A stretch of DNA of 41,802 bases from Bacteroidales bacterium. Its GTDB lineage: Bacteria > Bacteroidota > Bacteroidia > Bacteroidales > F082. Of the stretch, positions 35,803 through 41,802 are shown piece by piece. Both the position numbers and the translations under genes were made by a program. The notes below the pieces were generated by a model. The model saw only the letters and a list, made by a program, of their open reading frames with translations. It was not told the DNA's origin and ran no database searches. The stretch spans positions 1-41,802 of the forward strand of contig JAKSMW010000017.1 in assembly GCA_024400395.1 (NCBI GenBank). Direction: 5' to 3'. Positions within the stretch are counted from its first letter, which is position 1. Each line of letters opens with the position of its first letter.

Positions 35803-36771
35803 ATGATTCAGAAATTCGCCGATTGGCTAATTTTCAACGTTGTAGGGTTAGATGCAGGCACGCACTTCGCCCTCGCCTTGAATTTCTTTGTCTTTGAGAC
35901 CATCAAGGTGCTGATGCTTTTGTTTGTCATCAGCGCGATCATGGGCGTCATCAACGCATATTTCCCCATCGACCGACTCAAGCACTACCTGCAGACACAC
36001 AAGCTCTACGGCCTGCAATATTTCATGGCGTCGGTGTTCGGAGCCATCACGCCATTCTGTTCGTGTTCGTCGATTCCGCTGTTCATCGGTTTCGTGAAAG
36101 GCGGCATTCCGCTTGGCGTGACATTCTCATTTCTAATCACTTCGCCTTTGGTCAACGAGGTGGCTGTCGCAATGTTTCTCGGTGCTTTCGGGGTGAAGAC
36201 CACGGTCATCTATGTGGTGAGCGGCATCGTTTTAGGCACCATCGGCGGCATTATCTTAGGGCAGTTCAAGTTAGAGCGTCACCTCAGTCAGTGGGTGTTG
36301 CAGATTCAGAGAGACAGCATTGAGCAAAGCGAGAAATGGGAGTCGGAGCGCATCAGTTTCTTTGGGAGGCTGCCGAAGATCGTCAGCGAGAGTTGGGGCA
36401 TCGTCAGAGGCGTGTTGATCTATGTCCTCATCGGGATCGGCATCGGCTCGGCCATCCACGGCTTCGTGCCGGAGGGGTTTTTCACAAAATACCTCAGTGC
36501 GGAGCAATGGTGGAGCGTCCCTGTCGCCGTGCTTCTCGGCATCCCGATGTACAGCAACGCCGCCGGCATCGTCCCCGTCGTCGAGGTCTTCGTGCGCAAG
36601 GGTGTCGCCATCGGCACCGCCATCGCCTTCATGATGGGCATCGTAGGCCTTTCGCTGCCCGAGATGACAATGCTGAAGAAAGTGATGAACTGGAGACTCA
36701 TCGGCATCTTTTTCGGCACCATCGCCGTCATGTTCATCCTCAGCGGATGGCTGTTCAACGCGGTGCTGTGA
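35803..36771 (+). CDS. ArsP/YraQ-type permease
   Basis: A 322-residue inner-membrane permease of the ArsP_1 (DUF318) family with two four-helix halves. The conserved CSCSSIPLFIGFVKGGIPLG block (near residue 87) and the second-half GIPMYSNAAGIVPVVEVF (near residue 246) match the family. Members export methylated or aromatic trivalent arsenicals, or Cu/Zn in some branches. It is the last gene of the ArsR-controlled cluster, 21 bases after the ArsG-like gene. Confidence 0.85.
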   Translation: MIQKFADWLIFNVVGLDAGTHFALALNFFVFETIKVLMLLFVISAIMGVINAYFPIDRLKHYLQTHKLYGLQYFMASVFGAITPFCSCSSIPLFIGFVKGGIPLGVTFSFLITSPLVNEVAVAMFLGAFGVKTTVIYVVSGIVLGTIGGIILGQFKLERHLSQWVLQIQRDSIEQSEKWESERISFFGRLPKIVSESWGIVRGVLIYVLIGIGIGSAIHGFVPEGFFTKYLSAEQWWSVPVAVLLGIPMYSNAAGIVPVVEVFVRKGVAIGTAIAFMMGIVGLSLPEMTMLKKVMNWRLIGIFFGTIAVMFILSGWLFNAVL

Positions 36772-36827
36772 AAGAACGGAAAGAAATTTTGTCTTATTCG
36801 TGCGATTTCTTGTAACATGATCATTCC

Positions 36828-36859
36828 AATTTCCCGATGATTTCCTCCTTCGGGAAATT
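36828..36859. terminator. Hairpin at the end of the ars cluster
   Basis: A 10-bp perfect stem, AATTTCCCGA / TCGGGAAATT, with a 12-base loop. It lacks a T-tract on either strand, so it may be only a weak terminator. Its right arm belongs to the repeated tail segment beginning at 36851. Confidence 0.4.
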
Positions 36860-36945
36860 CAGAATCGAGAATGCAAACCATTTCCATCACTTATTCCTTC
36901 ACCCACTTCCCGCTCCCGGCCTCGCTCCCGTCCTTGATTCACGAA
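36851..36945 (-). repeat. Protein-tail repeat, copy 1 (end of a lost CDS)
   Basis: On the minus strand this encodes an open tail, IKDGSEAGSGKWVKE then TAA, preceded directly by a stop, so it is a remnant. About 78 bp starting CGGGAAATTCAGAATC match the segment at 41639-41716 almost perfectly, and the tail also matches 38195-38260. It begins directly after the stop codon of the DUF4143 ATPase gene. Confidence 0.7.
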
Positions 36946-38112
36946 TCATATAACGGAACTGAGATTTTTGTAGTTGACGACTTTGATGTCGCCGGCGGTG
37001 TTTTCAAAGTCTCCGGCATAGACGATGATTTTTTTTGCCACCGGTGTTTTCACATAATCCTGTATCTTCTTGAGCGATTTCTCGAATTCAGCAGTGTATG
37101 TTGACGACGACTTGACTTCAATGGCTGTTATTTCGCCTTCCTGTTTTAGAAGGATGTCAACTTCGTTCTGGTTTGAGTCGCGGTAGAAGAAGACGCCGTT
37201 TTCCAGGCCTTGGTTGAAGCGGTGTTTCAAAATCTCGAGCACGATGAAATTCTCAAATATGCAGCCTCTCATCTTGTCGCGTGAGAGTTGCTTCGGGCTT
37301 TCGATGTCGAGAAGGTAGCATGCCAGTCCGGGGTCGTTGAAATACAGTTTCTGTGATTTCACGACGCGTTTTGTGACATTTTCGAAATACGGCGGGAGCA
37401 GCGTGATGAGATACGATGCCTGCAAGACCGAGAGCCAGCGTGTGACTGTCTTCGAGTCAACGCCTATCTCGTTGGCCACTTCCGATGCGTTGAACAACGA
37501 GCCCACCCTTGCGGCGCACAGCTTCATAAATCTCATAAACTGAAGCTGGTCCTGGATTTTCAACAGGTCGCGGACATCTTTCTCCAAATATGTCTTAACG
37601 TATGAAGGGTAGAACAGCCTCGCTGTGTTTTTCTGTGCGCACACCGCCGGATATAATCCGTTGAACAGCAACTCATCAAGCGGCTTGCCCTGCTGTTCAG
37701 CTCTTGTTTCATCGTATGTCATCGGCATCAGCTCGAACACCCCGGCCCGGCCAGGCAACGACTCCGAAAGGCCTCTCAAAAGCTCGAGATTTGAACTTCC
37801 CGTGATGCAGAATCTCCTGTCGGGATGTTCATCCACGATACCTTGCATGTAATCTAGCAGTGCCGGAACTTTCTGAATCTCATCAATGAACATCATCTTG
37901 CCCTTGTCATTGTTAAGAAACGCTATCGGGTCGTTTTGGGCAAACTCTCTGACATTCAAATCTTTCATACTGTATGCGACAGCGTCTGGGAAAAGATGTT
38001 TGAGCAATGTGCTTTTGCCCGACTGCCTTGGTCCGGTTACTGAAATCACCGGGAAATATTGTGACGCTTCGGTCACGACACTTTCAATTTTCCTGTTGAT
38101 ATATGAAATCAT
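36946..38112 (-). CDS. AAA_14 / DUF4143 ATPase, second copy type
   Basis: A 388-residue P-loop ATPase of a different subgroup from the gene at 31880. Walker A is GPRQSGKST at residues 27-35, Walker B MMFIDEIQ at 73-80 and sensor ITGSSNLELL. A DUF4143 region holds a helix-turn-helix-like stretch (NASEVANEIGVDSKTVTRWLSVLQ) and the end has Asp319 in NEVDILL and Glu332-Val-Lys334 in IEVKSS. The promoter lies inside a 16-bp inverted repeat. The gene plus promoter is bracketed by direct repeats of a foreign protein tail (36851-36945 and 38195-38260), as if inserted as a cassette. Confidence 0.9.
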   Translation of the reverse strand: MISYINRKIESVVTEASQYFPVISVTGPRQSGKSTLLKHLFPDAVAYSMKDLNVREFAQNDPIAFLNNDKGKMMFIDEIQKVPALLDYMQGIVDEHPDRRFCITGSSNLELLRGLSESLPGRAGVFELMPMTYDETRAEQQGKPLDELLFNGLYPAVCAQKNTARLFYPSYVKTYLEKDVRDLLKIQDQLQFMRFMKLCAARVGSLFNASEVANEIGVDSKTVTRWLSVLQASYLITLLPPYFENVTKRVVKSQKLYFNDPGLACYLLDIESPKQLSRDKMRGCIFENFIVLEILKHRFNQGLENGVFFYRDSNQNEVDILLKQEGEITAIEVKSSSTYTAEFEKSLKKIQDYVKTPVAKKIIVYAGDFENTAGDIKVVNYKNLSSVI

Positions 38113-38119
38113 ATCTGAT

Positions 38120-38166
38120 ATATTTTATGTAATTTCGGAATCACGTGCCAAAATTACATAAAATAT
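38120..38166. promoter_or_regulatory. 16-bp inverted repeat spanning the ATPase promoter
   Basis: ATATTTTATGTAATTT (38120-38135) pairs perfectly with AAATTACATAAAATAT (38151-38166) around a 15-base centre. The minus-strand -7 box TAATTTTG (38149-38156) lies across the inner edge of one arm, and the gene starts 8 bases beyond the repeat. A repressor dimer bound here would cover the promoter. Confidence 0.6.
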
Positions 38167-38194
38167 CAATGCCATTTACAGAAAAAGATATTTT

Positions 38195-38260
38195 TTCCAT
38201 CAATTATTCCTTCACCCACTTCCCGCTCTCGGTCTCGGCCTCGCTCCCATCCTTGATCAC
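38195..38260 (-). repeat. Protein-tail repeat, copy 2
   Basis: On the minus strand it encodes VIKDGSEAETESGKWVKE then TAA (stop at 38204-38206), with a two-residue ET insertion relative to the other copies. The frame runs open upstream through about 38340 without a start or family resemblance. Confidence 0.65.
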
Positions 38261-38304
38261 TGTATTTTCAACAAATTGCACAACATAAAATTTGAGTCGC
38301 ACAA

Positions 38305-38368
38305 CAAAAAAAACGCCGGTACGCCGCAAAATTTAGACTTTTTTTGCAATTTCCCAGCGTATCGGCGT
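38305..38368 (-). terminator. Strong intrinsic terminator of the sorting-domain remnant
   Basis: A 12-bp stem, ACGCCGATACGC / GCGTACCGGCGT as read on the minus strand (38313-38324 and 38357-38368, one wobble), with inner GCAAAA / TTTTGC pairing. It is followed by eight T on the minus strand. It also serves the lipoprotein genes upstream. Confidence 0.75.
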
Positions 38369-38382
38369 GAAAGGCGGTTTCA

Positions 38383-38500
38383 CTACTTTTTCACAATCTT
38401 CTCCTCGAACACCTTTCCGTCGTCGAGCGCGACTTTCATAATGTACATTCCCGGTGTTATTTCATAAACACAGTCTTTGACAGAAGCGACATTAAATATA
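38383..38500 (-). pseudogene. T9SS C-terminal sorting domain remnant
   Basis: The minus strand reads VASVKDCVYEITPGMYIMKV, then ALDDGKVFEEKIVKK and a TAG stop at 38383-38385. The PGMYIMKV...KIVKK pattern is the last strand pair of a T9SS type A sorting domain. No start or body of the cargo protein remains; the upstream lipoprotein gene ends here in another frame (TAA at 38492). A proper terminator follows, so this is the preserved 3' end of a deleted surface-protein gene. Confidence 0.6.
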
Positions 38501-38941
38501 ACCCGCAAGATTCGATTCCAAAGTCTCGTCAATGTATCTTGAGTCAATTGAGATTATTGACTTGATTTTTTTGTTGGATGTTTTGATAATCATCGGATTT
38601 GCCATGTCAAAACATACATCGTTCAGGATTCCCAAGGTGTCAAAGCACACGTCACAGTTGATTTTCTTCACGAAAACATCATCTTTGTTAAAGTCTATGA
38701 CAGTCATGTCATAATTGGGTCTTTCGTTGACATTTTTTTCAAGCCAGAGCCATGTTTCCTGGATACAACCGTAACAGGAGAACTCTGGGATGACAACAAA
38801 GCAGTGTCCTTCGTTTGGGATTTCCATGTCGTACTGTTTCAGAACATTGTTGAAACTGTCTGTCTCTTTTGAATAACTCCCGCATCCCGCAAGCAGCAAG
38901 ACAGATACGATGGCTGCAATTATATTTTTCGAATTTCTCAT
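38492..38941 (-). CDS. Lipoprotein with CxxC motif, unknown function
   Basis: A 149-residue lipoprotein: MRNSKNIIAAIVSVLLLAGC with lipobox LAGC (Cys20). The mature part has FVVIPEFSCYGCIQETWLWL, where CYGC is placed as in thioredoxin-like folds, and further Cys residues in NCDVCFDTLGI. It follows a DUF4221/beta-propeller-type lipoprotein gene by 2 bases, so both are co-transcribed. Such pairs occur in Bacteroidales near exported peptide systems, but the role here is unknown. AT-rich codon use differs from the GC-rich glycan locus and suggests separate acquisition. Confidence 0.65.
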   Translation of the reverse strand: MRNSKNIIAAIVSVLLLAGCGSYSKETDSFNNVLKQYDMEIPNEGHCFVVIPEFSCYGCIQETWLWLEKNVNERPNYDMTVIDFNKDDVFVKKINCDVCFDTLGILNDVCFDMANPMIIKTSNKKIKSIISIDSRYIDETLESNLAGYI

Positions 38942-38943
38942 AA

Positions 38944-40020
38944 TCAGAATTTAAAAAGTGTCAGTGTCAGACGTTTATCATTTTTTGAATTTTTCAATAT
39001 GTAAACACCTTCCTTGCCCGGCAAAACCAATCTCGAATCATATTCGTCATTCTTAAAACAATATTCTTTTTTCACTGTGAAAGACGAATCCATGACAATT
39101 ATCGACCACGTCGGGTCGTGGTCTTCAGCATATCTGCCGTTGTTTCCGACTTTCCTGAAATGTTCAGCAACTCGGTAATAATCATTGGCATAGCTGTCAT
39201 AAATCAAACCGGAGTATTTGGGCTGTGACAAGATGTAATTCCTGCAATATCCCATGTCGAAGGCTTTTGTGTCGTCCATCGGGGCGAATCCGTCAATATA
39301 CTTGCTCTTGCACAGGAAAGATTCTTTTTTGATTCCGTTTTCGTAAAAATAGATGCTGTCATCGCGTGCAAATGACATAATGCAGCAATCGTCATCCAAA
39401 GGGCAGATCACCGGGAACCAATCATAAAAATTGCCGTTGTTTTTTTTGTAAGACTCCGGAAATTCACCAAAGACATGAACGCCGCCGTCATTCAAATCGA
39501 CACTGCAAACCGGACTGACGCTTTCATAGTACATTGCGCGTTCATCGGCGTACGCAACGTTATATTCCATTGATGAATTTCCAATAAACACTTGATTTCC
39601 AATGCCTTTCAAACCGATTGCCGGATTCATTGCCGCAACTGCCGGATCCAAGTCAATCTCGTCGCAAGCAAGACCTTTGCGATTTAATAATTGCAATGAA
39701 TTTGTTTCGTCTGTCAACGGGAAATATGCAACCGTATCTTTGCTTTTAAAAAACATGAAATATCCGTACAATTCATCAGCGAAATCAATTGTTTCGTTGT
39801 CAATGACTCCCGTCGAATCGAATTTCACGATGTTGATATTTGAAAGATTGAGCCGCGACTGCAGCACCAAGACGTTTTCATCGCATTCAATCGCATTCGG
39901 CACGGCAATGAATGCTTGATTTTCATTCAGATGGATGTCTTTGACTTTTTCTGGCTCCTCAAATCGGCTTGTGCATGACATAAGGAATAATAAAACGGAA
40001 AAAAGCGACATTTTTTTCAT
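38944..40020 (-). CDS. DUF4221 / beta-propeller-like lipoprotein
   Basis: A 358-residue lipoprotein from the ATG at 40020 (MKKMSLFSVLLFLMSC, lipobox LMSC, Cys16); the frame opens 10 codons further upstream without signal character. Repeating strand blocks with FDSTGVIDNETIDF, LLNRKGLACDEIDLD, VYILKNSKNDKRLTL resemble Bacteroides six-bladed propeller or DUF4221 lipoproteins. It is the first gene of a two-gene unit with the CxxC lipoprotein. Function unknown; AT-rich composition as in its partner. Confidence 0.65.
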   Translation of the reverse strand: MKKMSLFSVLLFLMSCTSRFEEPEKVKDIHLNENQAFIAVPNAIECDENVLVLQSRLNLSNINIVKFDSTGVIDNETIDFADELYGYFMFFKSKDTVAYFPLTDETNSLQLLNRKGLACDEIDLDPAVAAMNPAIGLKGIGNQVFIGNSSMEYNVAYADERAMYYESVSPVCSVDLNDGGVHVFGEFPESYKKNNGNFYDWFPVICPLDDDCCIMSFARDDSIYFYENGIKKESFLCKSKYIDGFAPMDDTKAFDMGYCRNYILSQPKYSGLIYDSYANDYYRVAEHFRKVGNNGRYAEDHDPTWSIIVMDSSFTVKKEYCFKNDEYDSRLVLPGKEGVYILKNSKNDKRLTLTLFKF

Positions 40021-40075
40021 ATTACATGATTTACAGCGTGATAACGACAAAACATGACCATTATTGCATACGGTC

Positions 40076-40689
40076 TTATTCTGATTTAATCCTAAATACG
40101 CATCGCACGTTCTGAAAATTCAAATCATACGAATTTATTTCATTGTCGGAACTTATTGGCAACCCAATGTAAAAATCAACAGAATCGGTATTATTATAAA
40201 AATGGTGTAAATGTATATCACCATTTTTTATGCTGTCAAGAACATTTGGCATCAAATCCATTTCTGGAAATATTAATTTATATGATTCATCACAAAAAAA
40301 TCAGATATGTTGCCACGTTCATAACATCTTTGAAACAGTCTTCCTGTATTACAAAATTCGTTTGTTCTCTCTGCAACAACTACTACAGTAGGTAAACAGT
40401 TCCCTTTTGGAAATGCGCAAAACATCATTGCTGGTATTGTAACAAGTCCATATTCAGTCCAGCATGATTGAGCTGGGAGATTATAAAATGTTCTCATTCT
40501 TTCTCTACTTGGTGAAGTCCTGCTTATATCAGCATATGTCGGTCCGTATCCATCATATTTTGTAATGGTTGAAGAATCTTCATAGCTTAAGATTTTATCT
40601 GTTTTCCTGCATGCTTCGAATGTCACCACGATGGCTGTCACCATCAACAATGCCACTGCAGATGTGGCGAGTTTTAAATAATTCTTCAT
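40076..40689 (-). pseudogene. Secreted protein gene split by a -1 frameshift at a T7 run
   Basis: The first part (40273-40689) encodes MKNYLKLATSAVALLMVTAI, an export signal, and 138 residues ending FFVMNHIN. The second part (to 40076) has no start of its own but reads on smoothly after a -1 shift: ISDFF then CDESYKLIFPEMDLMPNV. The shift point is the run at 40294-40300, which the mRNA reads GAU UUU UUU GUG. Adding one T restores a single frame of about 204 residues. The run also matches a U UUU UUU slippery heptamer in the right phase. Sequencing error, a true mutation or programmed frameshifting are all possible. No family recognised. Confidence 0.65.
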
Positions 40690-40874
40690 TTTAATAATTT
40701 TTAAATTAACTTTTTCCGCACATGTTCATTTTTTCCGTTGTCCCGGCCTCCGCCTCGCCGTGCGCCGCGGGTCTTCAGTCGCCGTCTTCCCTTTTACCCT
40801 TTCACCGCCTCCCGCACCGATGATGAACGATGCCGTGCGGAAGGCCGAGGATGATGAATTTCAGTTGCGAATAC

Positions 40875-40964
40875 ATAAATCCCGGCGACACTCTCGTCAT
40901 TTTGGACGAGATACAATATCACCCCGTTGCGCTGACAAGGCTGAAGGTCCTGACCGAAGACTGT
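40875..40964 (+). pseudogene. AAA_14 ATPase fragment (Walker B region)
   Basis: The plus strand reads INPGDTLVILDEIQYHP then VALTRLKVLTEDC. This matches the Walker B block of AAA_14/DUF4143 ATPases, for example VIFLDEIQECPQARTAVKF in the gene at 31880. No Walker A, DUF4143 region or nuclease-like end is present, and the frame runs straight into the tandem array and stops in its second unit. It is a gene fragment. Bases 40690-40870 show no other gene, only a degraded stretch similar to the protein-tail repeats. Confidence 0.6.
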
Positions 40965-41003
40965 GTCAAAAAACTCAACATTCAAACACCAAGACTCCGC
41001 AAC

Positions 41004-41424
41004 CACCATCTTTCAGTCATTTTGACTAAAAAAAGTGATATGTATCACCATCTTTCAGTCATTCTCACCGAAAAAAGCGATACGTAACACCATCTTGCGG
41101 TCATTTTCACTAAAAAAAGCGATACATATCACCATCTTTCAGTCATTCTCACCGAAAAAAGTGATGCGTATCACCATCTTGCGGTCATTTTGACTAAAAA
41201 AAGTGATATGTATCACCATCTTTCAGTCATTCTCACCGAAAAAAGCGATACGTAACACCATCTTGCGGTCATTCTCACCGAAAAAAGCGATGCGTATCAC
41301 CATCTTGCGGTCATTTTCACTAAAAAAAGCGATACATATCACCATCTTGCGGTCATTTTCACTAAAAAAAGCGATACGTATCACCATCTTGCGGTCATTT
41401 TCACTAAAAAAAAGCGATACGTAT
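41004..41424. repeat. Tandem array of ten 42-bp units
   Basis: Units start at 41004 and every 42 bases after (41046, 41088 up to 41382); the last has one extra A. Each runs CACCATCTTKCRGTCATT, a variable CTCACCG or TTCACTA block, an A-run, then a near-palindromic GCGATACGTAT joining the next CAC. The length is a multiple of three, and one frame reads HHLAVIFTKKSDTY repeats with stops in units 2 and 6. There are no unique spacers, so it is not CRISPR. It directly follows the AAA_14 fragment. Confidence 0.85.
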
Positions 41425-41449
41425 CACCGAAAACGCTGGCTTTGTCTAT

Positions 41450-41555
41450 TTCTTCGTGCTGTCGCGGTGCGACTTTGCGAGGTTGTTGCATTCGTCGATT
41501 ATGTCTTCGACCATTTTGAGTTCGGGCCGGTACAGTATTTTACTGTTATGTGTTT
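41450..41555 (-). pseudogene. Short coding remnant
   Basis: The minus strand reads ILYRPELKMVEDIIDECNNL then AKSHRDSTKK and a stop, with a further stop about 35 codons upstream. The GC-rich codon use looks like coding DNA, but no family is recognised and no start is present. Likely the 3' end of a lost gene. Confidence 0.3.
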
Positions 41556-41678
41556 AGGTTTAACGTATGAATGTTGTTTTGATGTTTCCGACGGCAAAAA
41601 CATGCAAAAGCCATGACGCTTTCAGGTGGTTAGGTGATCGGGAAATTCAGAATCGAGAATGCAAACCATTTCCATCAC

Positions 41679-41802
41679 TTATTCCTTCACCCACTTCCCG
41701 CTCTCGGCCTCGCTGCCGCCGGAAATCACTTTCCAGACATAGACCCTACAAGGCCAGTTGGCGGCATCGATTGCCGTCTCATTCCTCGTAATGCCTTGGC
41801 TG
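41679..41802 (-). CDS. 3' end of a gene with the intact protein tail (runs off the edge)
   Basis: The minus strand reads ITRNETAIDAANWPCRVYVW then KVISGGSEAESGKWVKE and a stop at 41679-41681; the gene begins beyond the right edge. The NWPxxVYVWKV pattern resembles the last strands of a surface-protein sorting or repeat domain of T9SS cargo. The tail and the 3' flank are duplicated at 36851-36945, and the tail alone at 38195-38260. This copy has an uninterrupted upstream frame, so it is probably the parent or the only functional one. Confidence 0.6.
   Translation of the reverse strand, partial: SQGITRNETAIDAANWPCRVYVWKVISGGSEAESGKWVKE

Noticed and set aside
40690-40800. Fourth copy of the protein-tail repeat
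   Set aside because: The minus strand reads GEAEAGTTEK, loosely like SEAESGKWVKE, but similarity is too weak and short to call.
41004-41424. CRISPR array
   Set aside because: Units are contiguous 42-mers that differ at only a few fixed positions. There are no unique spacers and no cas genes in the window.
41203-41616. 137-codon plus-strand frame across the tandem array
   Set aside because: The frame exists because the unit is a multiple of three. It starts within the array, shows no ribosome-binding site and crosses unrelated debris after the array.

Overview
The window comes from a member of the Bacteroidota, most likely an uncultured gut-type Bacteroidales. The evidence is a SusC/SusD pair, lipoproteins with Bacteroidetes-style signal peptides, type IX secretion (T9SS) C-terminal sorting domains, a fimbrillin-like lipoprotein and many promoters with the Bacteroidetes -7 box TAnnTTTG a few bases upstream of start codons. 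No tRNA, rRNA, CRISPR array or insertion-sequence transposase was seen.

Left part (1-15.8 kb, nearly all minus strand): a type II toxin-antitoxin pair; the GTPase MeaB; an outer-membrane beta-barrel protein; a five-gene tripartite efflux operon (ABC ATPase, two MacB/FtsX-type permeases, HlyD/MacA adaptor, TolC-like channel); and a conserved Bacteroidales cluster running guaB, a large parvulin-type PPIase, a small lipoprotein, a SurA-like PPIase and a MoxR ATPase. The PPIases probably assist outer-membrane and surface protein assembly.

Middle (15.8-24 kb): two small hypothetical genes; an LD-carboxypeptidase shortened at its C-terminus where an intergenic repeat begins; an orphan RelB/DinJ antitoxin; radA; a DUF1703-type AAA ATPase/nuclease; a strongly structured 131-bp intergenic element; and a fimbrillin-like lipoprotein preceded by a translationally coupled 47-codon gene that falls below usual ORF cut-offs.

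Glycan locus (24-31.7 kb, plus strand): SusC, SusD and a secreted 853-residue protein whose C-terminal half is a PNGase F-type peptide:N-glycosidase with all three catalytic acidic residues conserved and a T9SS sorting domain. The three genes look like a compact N-glycoprotein deglycosylation and uptake locus. No local regulator was found.

Right part (31.8-41.8 kb): an AAA_14/DUF4143 ATPase with three exact 14-mers at 33-bp spacing over its promoter; a lipocalin; an ArsR-controlled cluster (ArsR, CxxC thioredoxin-like protein, ArsF-like lipoprotein, ArsG-like membrane protein, ArsP/YraQ-type permease) with two copies of the operator TTCGTA-N4-TACGAA; then a mosaic, debris-rich region. That region holds a second DUF4143 ATPase whose promoter sits in a 16-bp inverted repeat and which is flanked by direct repeats of a protein tail, a T9SS sorting-domain remnant with its own terminator, two exported lipoproteins, a frameshifted secreted protein with a U UUU UUU slippery run, an AAA_14 fragment, and a tandem array of ten 42-bp units. 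The 3' end of a minus-strand gene carrying the intact tail runs off the right edge.
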